NCBI RefSeq assembly: GCF_900119155.1
Contig: NZ_FPIR01000005.1
Coordinates: 171,326-235,325, forward strand
Direction of reading: 5' to 3'
Origin: Ruminococcus sp. YE71
GTDB taxonomy: Bacteria > Bacillota > Clostridia > Oscillospirales > Ruminococcaceae
Length of the DNA stretch: 64,000 nt
Positions 15,718-24,846 of this stretch are shown piece by piece. Made by a program: the position numbers and the translations under genes. Each line of letters starts with the position of its first letter. Positions within the stretch are counted from its first letter, which is position 1. Below the pieces are notes generated by a model. That model searched no databases. It was not told where the DNA came from and saw only the letters and a program-made list of their open reading frames with translations.

Positions 15718-16764
15718 ATGCACATGAGATACAAGATAGGGGTCATGCCGTTCGGGCGGGTGTTCACCGTTCCGTGCGCTGCCGAAAACTACATAAAAGT
15801 CGCAGACCCGAAGTTCTGCAAAGTCCTGATAGCGCTGATGTGTACCGACACAGATATTGCCGACACAGACGAGCTTGCCGCACGCTGCGGTCTGACCCCT
15901 TCCGAAGCCGAGGACGCGGTCATTTTCTGGAGCACCTATGGAGTTATTTCCGCTGCCCCCGAAAACGGCGAGCCGATAAAGCAGGTCACCGCCGAGCCGC
16001 AGCCTGTTCAGACCGCGGAGCCTGTTCCGCAGGCACAGCCCGTCGTGCTGACCGAAGCTATCGACCCGATGAAGAATACCGCCGCCGCAAAGTCAACGGT
16101 CAGGTATTCGCCGAAAGACTTAGCGCAGAAAGCCCGTGAAAATACCGAGCTCGCGACCCTATACGAAGAGGTGCAGAAGATATTCGGCAGGACTATCAAT
16201 ACCACCGAAACGGCAGGGTTCGTGAATCTGTACGAGTACTACGGGTTCTCGGTGCCGTCGATACTCATACTGACACGCTTTGCGCATGAGCACGGCAAGG
16301 ACAGGATAGCCTACATCGAGTCGGTCGCGAAGGACTGGCACAGCAGGGGCATAGTCGAGTACGGCGCGGTCGAGGCCGAGATAATCAGGCAGACCGAAGC
16401 GAACCGCATCGACGAGAAGCTCAAACGCGTTCTCGGGATAGAGGGCAGCCTGACGAAAAAACAGCTGGAATACTTCGCGAGGTGGAGAGAATGGGGCTTC
16501 GACGTCGAGACCATCGACCTTGCGGGACAGCGCTGCCGTGAGAAGAAGAACCGCTTTGAGCTGGGGTATACCAACGGCATCCTCAAGCGCTGGCAGGAGG
16601 AAAAGCTCATGTCCGTCGAAGCGGTCATCGCCAGCGAGCTGAGATTTGAACAGGAGCGTACCGACAACGCCCGCAGCGATACTTCATATGACGTGAGCGG
16701 CTGGGAGGACATGGCTCTCACCCTCGACCCGTCACTGCTCGGCACTGAGGAGGGTAACCGATGA
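15718..16764 (+). CDS. DnaD/DnaB-type primosome protein
   Basis: A 348-residue replication-initiation factor. The N-terminal 90 residues fit a winged helix; a Pro/Gln/Glu-rich linker follows (about 90-125); then two DnaB_2 (DnaD C-terminal type) domains, at about 135-210 (EVQKIFGRTINTTE, YYGFSVPSILIL) and 235-310 (YFARWREWGFDVETIDLA, GYTNGILKRWQEEKL). Such proteins remodel DNA and help recruit the helicase loader. It overlaps the helicase-loader gene by ATGA, matching the usual pairing in Oscillospiraceae. Confidence 0.87.
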   Translation: MHMRYKIGVMPFGRVFTVPCAAENYIKVADPKFCKVLIALMCTDTDIADTDELAARCGLTPSEAEDAVIFWSTYGVISAAPENGEPIKQVTAEPQPVQTAEPVPQAQPVVLTEAIDPMKNTAAAKSTVRYSPKDLAQKARENTELATLYEEVQKIFGRTINTTETAGFVNLYEYYGFSVPSILILTRFAHEHGKDRIAYIESVAKDWHSRGIVEYGAVEAEIIRQTEANRIDEKLKRVLGIEGSLTKKQLEYFARWREWGFDVETIDLAGQRCREKKNRFELGYTNGILKRWQEEKLMSVEAVIASELRFEQERTDNARSDTSYDVSGWEDMALTLDPSLLGTEEGNR

Positions 16765-17759
16765 AATATACACACAACGCCATCGTAAGGGCGGAAGAGA
16801 TAGTCTCGGAGCGCAGGAACGCCGCTCTCGAAGAGGCGGAAAAGCGCGAGAAATACATCTTCGAGAAGCTGCCCGAGGTCAGGCAGATGCGCGAACAGGT
16901 CGCAAATTCCTATCAGAGCCTTATCAGGGTGATAGCTTTCCGCGACCCCGACGCCGCGAAGAAAGCCGAGCTGATAAAGGAAAAGAACCTGCGCACTCAG
17001 GAGAACATCCGACTGCTGGTGGGACAGCTGACGGGCGACCCGAACTTCCTCGAACCCCAATACACCTGCCCGAAGTGCAGGGACACGGGCATCATCGAGG
17101 GCGAACGATGCAGCTGCATACTGGAGCTGATGAAGAACTTCACGGTGCAGGAGCTGAACACCCGTTCGGCTATCGCTCTGCACGACTTCTCGGAGTTCCG
17201 CGCCGAGTTCTATGAAGGGACGGATATGCAGAACAAGATGCGCAGATGGGTGGATTTCCTCTGCAACTACTGCCTGAATTTCCCCGAGGACAAGCGCTCG
17301 ATACTGATGATGGGCGGAACGGGGCTCGGAAAGACCTTCCTCTCGGGATGCGTTGCGAAGGCGCTGGCGGACAGAGGGTACGAGGCGGCTTTCGGCTCGG
17401 CGTTCGATTTTCTCAGGCGCATCGAGGACGAACAGTTCGGCAGGAGCGAGGGCGACACCCTCGACTCGCTGATAAATGCAGAACTGCTGATAATCGACGA
17501 CCTGGGCGCGGAACAGCAGAAATCGGTCTACGAGACCTACCTCTACAACATCATCAACAGCCGCGTCAATCTGCGCCGCCCCACCATCATCTCCACGAAC
17601 CTCGACACCAAACAGCTCGAACAGCGCTATCATGAGCGAATAGCTTCGCGGCTGATGGGGTGCTTCATACCCATCGTGTTCATGGGCAGGGACATCCGTC
17701 AGCAGATAGCACGTCAGCGGTTTGCAAGACCGAACGGGGCGAACAATCCCGATCAGTGA
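16761..17759 (+). CDS. dnaC: DnaC/DnaI-type helicase loader ATPase
   Basis: A 332-residue AAA+ protein that loads the replicative helicase. It has an N-terminal coiled-coil-rich region, a Cys cluster CPKCRDTG...CSC at about 103-117 (zinc site as in DnaI), Walker A GGTGLGKTF at about 187-195, Walker B LLIIDDLGAE at about 245-254, and the arginine-finger region ASRLMG. The four-base overlap with the DnaD-like gene indicates coupled translation. Confidence 0.92.
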   Translation: MKYTHNAIVRAEEIVSERRNAALEEAEKREKYIFEKLPEVRQMREQVANSYQSLIRVIAFRDPDAAKKAELIKEKNLRTQENIRLLVGQLTGDPNFLEPQYTCPKCRDTGIIEGERCSCILELMKNFTVQELNTRSAIALHDFSEFRAEFYEGTDMQNKMRRWVDFLCNYCLNFPEDKRSILMMGGTGLGKTFLSGCVAKALADRGYEAAFGSAFDFLRRIEDEQFGRSEGDTLDSLINAELLIIDDLGAEQQKSVYETYLYNIINSRVNLRRPTIISTNLDTKQLEQRYHERIASRLMGCFIPIVFMGRDIRQQIARQRFARPNGANNPDQ

Positions 17760-17781
17760 CAAATCTCACACGAAATCAATG

Positions 17782-17821
17782 ACATCCGTCACCGCGAAAG
17801 TGACGGATGTTATCTTGTTTT
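17782..17821 (+). terminator. terminator of dnaD-dnaC
   Basis: Stem ACATCCGTCA/TGACGGATGT with a 9-base loop, followed by a T-rich tract. Confidence 0.8.
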
Positions 17822-17843
17822 ACGGGGAAAAATGTGGTATCAT
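17815..17843 (+). promoter_or_regulatory. promoter of the small membrane-protein operon
   Basis: TTGTTT, 17-base spacer, TATCAT. It begins in the T tract of the preceding terminator. Confidence 0.55.
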
Positions 17844-17915
17844 TAGTGCAAGGAAGAGAGAAAGCGGCGGTCACAGCACCGCTCTTACGGCGAAAGCACT
17901 TTGGGAGGGATCATT

Positions 17916-18374
17916 ATGAATGAACTGAAAAGATCCGCACTTACCGCACTCGCATATTCGGCAGTCTGCTCGCTGACTTCATGGGCATATCTCGTTGCCT
18001 ATGCTTACGATTTTTCGCTCAACAGCGATGCGGACTTTTTCATCTGGATAGCGTTATTGATAATGATGGCACTCGGCTACCCGTTTGTCGAACACAAGAT
18101 GCTGGGCGACAGTGCCGACCGAAACGACAGACTGCGCTTCGGCGTGCTGTTCTTCACGCTGTCGGTGCCGCTCTCACTGATAAACTTATTTATCGGAGCG
18201 AATCTCATCTTTAACGTCTTCTACCCCGAGAGCGCACAGCACGGTTTTCTTGCAGGGATAGAATTTGCCATAGTCGCCCTGTTTCACGAGCTGATGTTCG
18301 CGGCGGCGATAGTGGTAAGGCTGATATGGGCGTTTATCGTTCATATAAAAAGATCGGGATGTGCGGCAGTATGA
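17916..18374 (+). CDS. hypothetical four-span membrane protein
   Basis: 152 residues with about four membrane spans (near 8-30, 40-58, 72-98 and 112-144). No family recognised. The start follows GGGAGG. It is the first of four small membrane-protein genes on one strand, with ATGA overlap to the second, followed by a shared terminator at 19411. Confidence 0.75.
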   Translation: MNELKRSALTALAYSAVCSLTSWAYLVAYAYDFSLNSDADFFIWIALLIMMALGYPFVEHKMLGDSADRNDRLRFGVLFFTLSVPLSLINLFIGANLIFNVFYPESAQHGFLAGIEFAIVALFHELMFAAAIVVRLIWAFIVHIKRSGCAAV

Positions 18375-18811
18375 ATGTAAAGAAAGCGCTTGTACTGACC
18401 TGCGAGGCTGTGCTGTTCGCAATACTCACCTGCGAGCTTTTCCGCGACCTGAAGATACACGGCGGTTTTGCAAGTGTGGGAGCCTCGGTGATCCTGATGA
18501 TAATCATCCCGACAATGCTGACGTACATTTTTTTGAGGATATGGATGACGAAATTCAGCGGCACTGCACTGATTATCGCAGGGATAGCTGACAACGCATA
18601 TTTATCCCCCGTATCTGCACTGACGGTCAAAGGCATGGACAGCGGGTATAAATTCCTCTACATTCTCACGATGTTCCTGCTGAATATGCTCCTGCGGATA
18701 AAGGTGCTTGAAACGGACTTCGGGAGCCATGCAGATATGAAAAAGGTCTTGATGTGGTCGGTCATAGCGATGATACAGGCGGCAGGACCGGCGATAGTGC
18801 TGACATCATGA
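18371..18811 (+). CDS. hypothetical four-span membrane protein
   Basis: 146 residues, about four spans (near 5-23, 32-55, 65-85 and 92-112, with a further hydrophobic C-terminus). The start overlaps the previous stop (ATGA). No family recognised; the loop HADMKK and the ending AIVLTS are not diagnostic. Co-translation suggests that it works with its upstream neighbour. Confidence 0.72.
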   Translation: MNVKKALVLTCEAVLFAILTCELFRDLKIHGGFASVGASVILMIIIPTMLTYIFLRIWMTKFSGTALIIAGIADNAYLSPVSALTVKGMDSGYKFLYILTMFLLNMLLRIKVLETDFGSHADMKKVLMWSVIAMIQAAGPAIVLTS

Positions 18812-18827
18812 ACTGAAAGGAGCGCTT

Positions 18828-19121
18828 ATGAAAACCATCAACAGAGAAAAAATATTCGACATGGCCGCCCGTGCGCCGTGGATAACTGCCTTTCTTTACG
18901 GACTTTACTGTGCGGCGGCAGGGTGCGGCTTTTCGATAGCCTTTGCACCGCTCCACTCATACTACGGACTTGCAGGCTTTCTGCTCGGGGCGGCAGGGAT
19001 GATCTTATGCCTGTTCCCGTTCTGCATCGCAAGCATAGTTTACATGGCGGTCAGCGCTGTAAAGAATCACAGGGAAAACCGCCGCAGAAAACGAATATCC
19101 GAAAAGGAGAGATCATTATGA
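18828..19121 (+). CDS. hypothetical two-span membrane protein
   Basis: 97 residues; two or three hydrophobic segments (near 18-40 and 45-80), then a strongly basic tail (NHRENRRRKRISEKERS) predicted to stay in the cytoplasm. The ribosome site is AAAGGAG. The stop overlaps the next start by ATGA. Confidence 0.72.
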   Translation: MKTINREKIFDMAARAPWITAFLYGLYCAAAGCGFSIAFAPLHSYYGLAGFLLGAAGMILCLFPFCIASIVYMAVSAVKNHRENRRRKRISEKERSL

Positions 19122-19405
19122 AAAAAGAGTTCAACGTATCGAAAGCTATATTCCTCATTTCGCTGCTGTATTACGTCGGTCTGTTGGGATACGCCGTTTA
19201 CTGCTCCCATGCAGGCGTGGATTCGGGCTGGGCGATGCCCGCCATGAGCGACGGCTCGAAGGATTACGGCATCGAAGCATTCTGTAGCGGCATCGCCATC
19301 GGCATAATCTTCACCGCCGAACGCTTCCTGTTCATACCCATCTATCAGGCGATATACCTGATAGTCTGTGGCATCGGCAAACTCATAAACAGAAAAAACA
19401 AGTAA
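19118..19405 (+). CDS. hypothetical two-span membrane protein
   Basis: 95 residues; spans near 9-30 and 55-85, separated by an exposed loop (SHAGVDSGWAMPAMSDGSKD). Last gene of the four-gene group, directly before a strong terminator. Unrecognised. Confidence 0.72.
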   Translation: MKKEFNVSKAIFLISLLYYVGLLGYAVYCSHAGVDSGWAMPAMSDGSKDYGIEAFCSGIAIGIIFTAERFLFIPIYQAIYLIVCGIGKLINRKNK

Positions 19406-19410
19406 AGCAA

Positions 19411-19451
19411 ACGACCCCGAAGTCAAAACACTTCGGGGTCGTCTCTTTTTT
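19411..19451. terminator. bidirectional terminator between convergent genes
   Basis: Stem ACGACCCCGAAGT/ACTTCGGGGTCGT with a 6-base loop, T-rich downstream on the plus strand. On the minus side it would follow the GT-B gene only after its stop at 19453, so it serves both units. Confidence 0.9.
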
Positions 19452-19452
19452 A

Positions 19453-20901
19453 TTATCTGCGGAGCGCCAGTTCAACGACCTTGTAAGCGCCGTCATAGGT
19501 GCCCTGCGACTTAGCCTTTTCGATGTTGCCGCACATGAAGCGGAGCATGGTCGGGTCGCGCTGGAGAGACTTCAGCATCGAGGAGATGTCGCGCATGGTG
19601 TCGCACTCGAAACTGCCGTCGCCGAGCTCGGCGGCACGCACCGCTCCCCACGCCTCGTGACCGCCGACGCGCTTTATCATCAGCTTCGGGACGGGGTAGA
19701 ACGCAAGCTCGCTGGGCTTTGTGATGAGCACGTCGCAGGCGCGCATCAGCAGGTTTGTCGAGTACACCGCCGCGAAAATGTCGCTGTGGCAGAAAACATG
19801 GATGCCGTCGAGCGCACCGTCGAGAGCCTCCTCGGCGAAAGCGGCCGTGGCGGAGAAATCGTCGGCGTGCTCGGTGGTCATGCAGCTGATGTCGGGCAGC
19901 AGCTTGCGGATACCGTTCCATGCGTCGCGGTGGTCGCCGAGGTTGACGATGAGCGCCGCCCTGCGCTTGCGGATCGACGGCAGAAGCTGGCGGATTATCA
20001 TCGCGAACATCTCCTGCTGAGCGCCTGCGCCGCCGATGGTCAGCAGATAGCGTCTCGGAGCGCCCGACTCAAGCCTTGCGAGCCTGCGGGCGTTGTCGGC
20101 TTCGATGTTCGATACGAGCTCGTGGTCGATGTAGTGACCCGTGTACTTTATCGCCTCGTCGGGCATGGGACGTAGACTGCGTTTCTTGTCCATGCCGCGG
20201 AGCACCTTGTAGCCCATGTAGGCGCTCTGTGTCTGCACCGTGTGTACCGAACCCTCGGCAAGGTGCAGAGCCATCGGCCAGTTGTCGGGGACGACGTTCA
20301 CGACGTTGGTGAGCCCTGCGTGTACCGCGCCCTGTGCAGGCCATACGTGGGTCGCCGCGAAGGGTATGTCCTTCGGGAAGTCGCCGTACAGACCCGTCAT
20401 CAGCTCGGTCATCTTCTGGTCGGCGGAGTTGTAGCTCAGCTTGCGGAAGCCCTCGCTGTTGACAGGCTCCCAGACCAGCTTGTTGAACAGAACGCTCTTC
20501 TGTGAGATGCGCGAGCCCAGTGAATAAAGGTCGTTCTGAGAGGATATTATAGAAGTGGCGGTCGTGCCTTTGAAGGAGTTCAGGTCGAACCAGTACGGGG
20601 TCAGACCCATCGAGTGTGCCGCCGAAGCTATCGCCATCGAGATGCGGTAGTGACCGAAGCCCATGCGGATGTTGCCGATGATGATGCTGTTTTCGGTGTC
20701 GATGGAAAGGGGCTCATCGGACAGCACAAGATCCTGTATACCGAGGTATCTGCCGACCGTGCCGTTGGGGACTGCTTTCAGATGATAGCCTGCGTTCCTG
20801 TCGTCGCCGTATTTCTTCACGAAGCCCTTTGCCTTTTCTTCCGCCTTTTTCGCGTCGCGGGGGCTTACTCTGTTTCCGAAAATGACCTTTGAATTGTCCA
20901 T
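19453..20901 (-). CDS. GT-B fold glycosyltransferase-like protein
   Basis: 482 residues, no signal peptide or membrane span. The block IIGNIRMGFGHYRISMAIAS at about 75-94 resembles the GxGHxxAA start of MurG/MGDG-synthase-type (GT28) transferases. A second half with RRYLLTIGGAGAQQEMF, IVNLGDHRD and a DVLITKPSELAFYPVPKLMI segment resembles the nucleotide-sugar site. This suggests a retaining-fold GT-B enzyme of an uncharacterised family; donor and acceptor are unknown. Divergent from the alpha-galactoside operon, but no shared operator is obvious. Confidence 0.65.
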   Translation of the reverse strand: MDNSKVIFGNRVSPRDAKKAEEKAKGFVKKYGDDRNAGYHLKAVPNGTVGRYLGIQDLVLSDEPLSIDTENSIIIGNIRMGFGHYRISMAIASAAHSMGLTPYWFDLNSFKGTTATSIISSQNDLYSLGSRISQKSVLFNKLVWEPVNSEGFRKLSYNSADQKMTELMTGLYGDFPKDIPFAATHVWPAQGAVHAGLTNVVNVVPDNWPMALHLAEGSVHTVQTQSAYMGYKVLRGMDKKRSLRPMPDEAIKYTGHYIDHELVSNIEADNARRLARLESGAPRRYLLTIGGAGAQQEMFAMIIRQLLPSIRKRRAALIVNLGDHRDAWNGIRKLLPDISCMTTEHADDFSATAAFAEEALDGALDGIHVFCHSDIFAAVYSTNLLMRACDVLITKPSELAFYPVPKLMIKRVGGHEAWGAVRAAELGDGSFECDTMRDISSMLKSLQRDPTMLRFMCGNIEKAKSQGTYDGAYKVVELALRR

Positions 20902-20965
20902 GCCGATACCTCCATATCAATTTCAACAAAAATAGAGCCGAATTTTTAAATTTCTTTAAAACGTC

Positions 20966-20994
20966 TTGACAAAATAAACGGGGTGTGATATAAT
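20966..20994 (+). promoter_or_regulatory. sigma-A promoter of the alpha-galactoside operon
   Basis: Perfect TTGACA, 17-base spacer and perfect TATAAT, directly followed by the twin operators. Confidence 0.92.
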
Positions 20995-21004
20995 TTATAC
21001 CAGA

Positions 21005-21042
21005 GTGATAGTCTGACTATCACCTTGATATTAAGTCTATCA
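21005..21042 (+). promoter_or_regulatory. twin TetR-type operators
   Basis: GTGATAGTCTGACTATCAC (21005-21023) is a perfect 9+1+9 palindrome. A second site shares the core TGATA-N7-TATCA at 21026-21042. The two centres are 20 bases apart, about two helical turns, so two repressor dimers could bind the same DNA face over the transcription start. The adjacent TetR gene is the obvious binder. Confidence 0.85.
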
Positions 21043-21062
21043 CAAAAAGGGGCATTTGTCAA

Positions 21063-21707
21063 GTGGATTATCAAAATTTAATAAAAAATGTAAAAAACGA
21101 CCGAATGGACGCAGCAGTTGCCGCCTGTGCGAAAATGCTGCTCGAAAGAGAGGTCGCATCTATAAAAATGACCGACGTCGCCGATGAATGTGATATCGGC
21201 GTGGCTTCGCTCTACCGCTATTTCGGGACGAAATCGGCGATGGTGCTGAAGGCTGCCTGCCTTATCTGGCGTGACGTAAGACAGCTTTTCGACGGCGTGT
21301 TCGAGTGCGATTACTACGAGGACAAGACGGGCATCGAACAGCTGCACGAGCTGATGAAGGTCTTTCGGGTGCTGTACCTTTCCCACGGGGATTTCCTGCG
21401 GTTCGTGGGCGACCTCGACCGCTTCGTAATAAAAAACAAGGTGCCTGCCGACGTGCTGACAGAGTATCAGGCAAGCCTGCTGAACTTCTATCCGCTGTTC
21501 GAGAGCGCATTCGCGAAGGGCGTGAACGACGGCACGGTCAGGGACGATGTGGACTTCCCGACCCTGTACCTGGCGGTGACCCACGCGATGATGCTCATGG
21601 GCGAGAAATTCTCACAGCCAAGCGTGTTTGAAAACGAGAACGTAACTTCCGAAAAGGAGCTCGAACTCATGATAGATATGGCGATAAGCTACGTTTCGGC
21701 AAGATAA
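21063..21707 (+). CDS. TetR family transcriptional repressor
   Basis: 214 residues starting at a GTG. The N-terminal helix-turn-helix reads ASIKMTDVADECDIGVASLYRYFGTKSAM (about residues 35-63, written here in two parts: ASIKMTDVADECDIG and VASLYRYFGTKSAM), which is diagnostic for TetR. The C-terminal ligand domain is not recognisable by eye. It is first in an operon with a sugar:cation symporter and an alpha-galactosidase, and the twin operators lie between its promoter and start, so it probably autoregulates and senses the transported sugar. Confidence 0.92.
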   Translation: MDYQNLIKNVKNDRMDAAVAACAKMLLEREVASIKMTDVADECDIGVASLYRYFGTKSAMVLKAACLIWRDVRQLFDGVFECDYYEDKTGIEQLHELMKVFRVLYLSHGDFLRFVGDLDRFVIKNKVPADVLTEYQASLLNFYPLFESAFAKGVNDGTVRDDVDFPTLYLAVTHAMMLMGEKFSQPSVFENENVTSEKELELMIDMAISYVSAR

Positions 21708-21722
21708 AAGGAGGGTATGCTG

Positions 21723-23099
21723 ATGAAAAAAATAACCAACAAGGTACTGCTGCAATTCGCAGTGGGTCAGCTGGGCTGGTCGATGCTGTCGGGCATCGTT
21801 TCAAACTGGCTCGTGTTCTTCTATATGCCCGAAAAGACCGAGCTTGATGCAGGTCAGAAGATTTTCATCACTCAGGGCAGCGTGCTGCTGGGACTGACGG
21901 TCATCGGCATAATCACCGCCATCGGAAGGCTTTTCGACGCTGTGACCGACCCCTACATCGCATCAAAATCCGACCGCTGCCGCCACAAGGACGGCAGACG
22001 CATCCCTTTCATGAGGGCTATCGCCGTGCCTTTCGCGGCTGTTACGGTGCTGATATTCATGTCGCCTGTGGGCGGCACTTCCAAGGTGAACGACCTTGCA
22101 CTCCTCGTGACGCTGCTGCTCTTCTACCTGTTCATGACCATCTACTGCACACCCTACAACGCCCTGCTCCCAGAGCTGGGTAAAGACCCGAAAGACCGCA
22201 TCAACGTATCGACCTACATCTCGGTGACCTTCTTCTTCGGAAGTGCGATATCCTACCTTGTACCTAATATCGCAGGCTTCTTCCGCAGCTCGCTGGGCTA
22301 CGCTAATTCCTTCCGCGTGACCATCGGCATACTCGCGGCAGTAGCGGCGATATGTATGCTGGTACCCGTTTTCACCATCAGGGAAAGCGACTACGTTGAC
22401 ACCACCCCGTCCGAGACCCCCGCTTTCAAATCCCTCGCAAAGACTTTCTCGAACAAGGAATTCCGCAAGTTCGTTTACTCGGATATCTTCTACTGGGTGG
22501 CGCTCACCATGTTCCAGACGGGTCTTTCCTTCTACACCGTGACCCTCATCGGACTGAAATCCGACAAGGTGTTCATACTCTTTGCGACGATGACGGCTAT
22601 GAGCCTTGTGTTCTATCTCCCCGTCAACATCCTCGCGAAAAAACTCGGCAAGAAAAAGCTCGTTATGGGCGCATTCATATTCTTCAGCTTCGTGTTCCTG
22701 TTCACGGCGTTCGCAGGAAAGCTCGGCATGGGCAAGATGGCGAACGGCCTTGCGATTGCCGTGCTCGCTTCGATACCAATGGCGGTGCTCGGCATACTTC
22801 CCCAGGCTATCGTCGCGGACGTTGCGCAGGCTGACGGCATACAGACAGGCGAGAGCCGCGAGGGTATGTTCTTTGCGGCAAGGACCTTCGCCATGAAGAT
22901 GGGTCAGGCACTTGCAATGGTGCTGTTCACCTCTATAAAGGGCATCGGTGAAAACGGCTTCGGTCTCAGAGTGACCGCCGCGGCTGCCGCAGTACTCTGC
23001 CTTATCGGCGGACTCATCCTCGGACTCTACAAGGAAAACAAGATCATCGGGATACTTGAAAACAACAGCAAAGAGACTTCCACGAAGGAGGCAGAATGA
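21723..23099 (+). CDS. GPH-type sugar:cation symporter (MelB-like MFS)
   Basis: 458 residues, 12 membrane spans. Motifs of the glycoside-pentoside-hexuronide family: RLFDAVTDPYIASKSDR (the MelB-type Asp-containing helix II block) and TIYCTPYNALLPELGKDPKDR. The second ATG at 21723 is chosen because it lies 8 bases from AGGAGG while the ATG at 21717 lies only 2 bases away. Overlaps the alpha-galactosidase gene by ATGA, pointing to import of melibiose, raffinose or other alpha-galactosides. Confidence 0.9.
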   Translation: MKKITNKVLLQFAVGQLGWSMLSGIVSNWLVFFYMPEKTELDAGQKIFITQGSVLLGLTVIGIITAIGRLFDAVTDPYIASKSDRCRHKDGRRIPFMRAIAVPFAAVTVLIFMSPVGGTSKVNDLALLVTLLLFYLFMTIYCTPYNALLPELGKDPKDRINVSTYISVTFFFGSAISYLVPNIAGFFRSSLGYANSFRVTIGILAAVAAICMLVPVFTIRESDYVDTTPSETPAFKSLAKTFSNKEFRKFVYSDIFYWVALTMFQTGLSFYTVTLIGLKSDKVFILFATMTAMSLVFYLPVNILAKKLGKKKLVMGAFIFFSFVFLFTAFAGKLGMGKMANGLAIAVLASIPMAVLGILPQAIVADVAQADGIQTGESREGMFFAARTFAMKMGQALAMVLFTSIKGIGENGFGLRVTAAAAAVLCLIGGLILGLYKENKIIGILENNSKETSTKEAE

Positions 23100-24754
23100 T
23101 GAACACACCCGACGGATATTCCGCAAGGATAAGACTAAACGGCATAACCTACAGCTTCCGCGGAGAGCTTTCCTGCGACAGTTTCAAAGCTAAGCTCACC
23201 ACCAACGAGGGCAGGATAAGGCTCGTTATCGAGCCGCTCAGAGAGCTGATCTTCGAGGAGCTGACGGTCAGCGCCGATATAAATATCGAGCGCGGACAGC
23301 GCATCTTCATGAACGGCTATCAGTCCTGGACGGACAGCCGCGAGTTCGAGCCCCACGAGAAAATGCGCGGACTTCACGGCATACCTGCGGCGGCGGTGAA
23401 AAAGTACAGCTTCGACCGCTACGGCGACTACGGGTTCGTCAGATACCCGAACAAGGCGGGCGAATTCCACGGCTTCACCTACGCTTACCTCAAGGACGGC
23501 GGAGATTATCTGCTGTTCGGCTCGGCGGACGAGAGCATCGGCTTCACGCTGATAAGGCTTTCGGTCTCGGGCAGGCGGGTCAGCTTCTCACGGGAATGTG
23601 AGGGCGCGGTGTTCTCTCAAAAGTTCACGGCGGTGGACATCGCCGTTTTGCAGGGCACGGACAGCGAGGTCTTCGACAGCTGGTTCGGCATCATGGGCAT
23701 CACACCCCCTGCCGCAAAGCCCCTGCGCGGCTACACAAGCTGGTACAGGCACTATCAGAACATCAGTCAGGAAAAGCTGTCCCACGACCTCGACGCGATA
23801 GTCGCAGACGGCGCGGAAACGGATATTTTCCAGATAGACGACGGCTACCAGACAGCGGTCGGCGACTGGCTCTCAGTTGACGACGAGAAGTTCCCCGACG
23901 GGATGGCTGAGATGAGCCGAAAGATACACGAGAACGGGCTCCTGTCGGGTCTGTGGCTGGCACCCTTCGTCTGCGAGGAGGACTCGGAGATATTCCGCGA
24001 GCACAAAGGCTGGCTGCTCCGCGGCAGCGACGGCGAACCCGTCAGGGCTGGCTGCAACTGGTCTGGAAGCTACGCCCTCGACTTCTACAACGAGGAAGTC
24101 CGCCGTTATCTCAGACACGTATTCAGCACGGTGCTGGGCGAGTGGGGCTTCGACCTGGTGAAGCTGGATTTCCTGTACGCGGTCTGCATCATCCCTCAGC
24201 TCGGCAAGTCGAGGGGGCAGGTCATGAACGAAGCGATGGATTTCCTGCGGGAGTGCGTCGGCGACAAGCTGATACTCGGCTGCGGAGTTCCCCTCGCGTC
24301 GGCTTTCGGACGGGCAGACTACTGCCGCATCGGCTGCGACGTGGGTCTCGACTGGAACGACAACCCCGTTATGCAGATGACCCACCGCGAGCGCGTCTCC
24401 ACCAAAAATTCCATGCTCAACAGCGTTTTCCGCAGACAGCTCAACGGCAGAGCCTTCCTGAACGACCCCGATGTTTTCCTGCTTCGGGACGACGGTCTGA
24501 AACTCACAGGCTGTCAGAAACAGGCGCTGACCGTCGTGAACAATCTCTTCGGCAGCGTGTGGTTCACGTCCGACGACGTGAGCAGCTACTCCGAAAAAGC
24601 GAAACGCACACGCCACTCGGGCGAACTCATGCGTAAGGCAGAGGTCATCTCGGTGGATACGTGCGGAGGCGATGTTGACATCGACATCAGGCTCGGCGGC
24701 AAGCCCGTGGGACTGACCCTGACCGCCGAGGGAATGCTGAAAAAGCGCTACTAA
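23096..24754 (+). CDS. GH36 alpha-galactosidase
   Basis: 552 residues, the short form known from Thermotoga GalA (also about 552). N-terminal beta domain, then a TIM barrel beginning at about 205 (GYTSWYRHYQNISQEKL). Nucleophile Asp in LVKLDFLYA (about 357) and acid/base Asp in CRIGCDVGLDW (about 415). No signal peptide, so it acts in the cytosol on alpha-galactosides brought in by the adjacent symporter. The 4-base overlap shows coupled translation. Confidence 0.9.
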   Translation: MMNTPDGYSARIRLNGITYSFRGELSCDSFKAKLTTNEGRIRLVIEPLRELIFEELTVSADINIERGQRIFMNGYQSWTDSREFEPHEKMRGLHGIPAAAVKKYSFDRYGDYGFVRYPNKAGEFHGFTYAYLKDGGDYLLFGSADESIGFTLIRLSVSGRRVSFSRECEGAVFSQKFTAVDIAVLQGTDSEVFDSWFGIMGITPPAAKPLRGYTSWYRHYQNISQEKLSHDLDAIVADGAETDIFQIDDGYQTAVGDWLSVDDEKFPDGMAEMSRKIHENGLLSGLWLAPFVCEEDSEIFREHKGWLLRGSDGEPVRAGCNWSGSYALDFYNEEVRRYLRHVFSTVLGEWGFDLVKLDFLYAVCIIPQLGKSRGQVMNEAMDFLRECVGDKLILGCGVPLASAFGRADYCRIGCDVGLDWNDNPVMQMTHRERVSTKNSMLNSVFRRQLNGRAFLNDPDVFLLRDDGLKLTGCQKQALTVVNNLFGSVWFTSDDVSSYSEKAKRTRHSGELMRKAEVISVDTCGGDVDIDIRLGGKPVGLTLTAEGMLKKRY

Positions 24755-24796
24755 AGAACTCTACTATACGGATTTCATATACCTTCTACCAAACAG

Positions 24797-24832
24797 ATGA
24801 CCCGAATGCTCGTAAAGGAACATTCGGGTCAT
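24797..24832. terminator. hairpin between convergent alpha-galactosidase and cotH genes
   Basis: Perfect 12-base arms ATGACCCGAATG/CATTCGGGTCAT with a 12-base loop. T tract weak on both sides. Confidence 0.65.
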
Positions 24833-24846
24833 TTGCTGTATATCGG

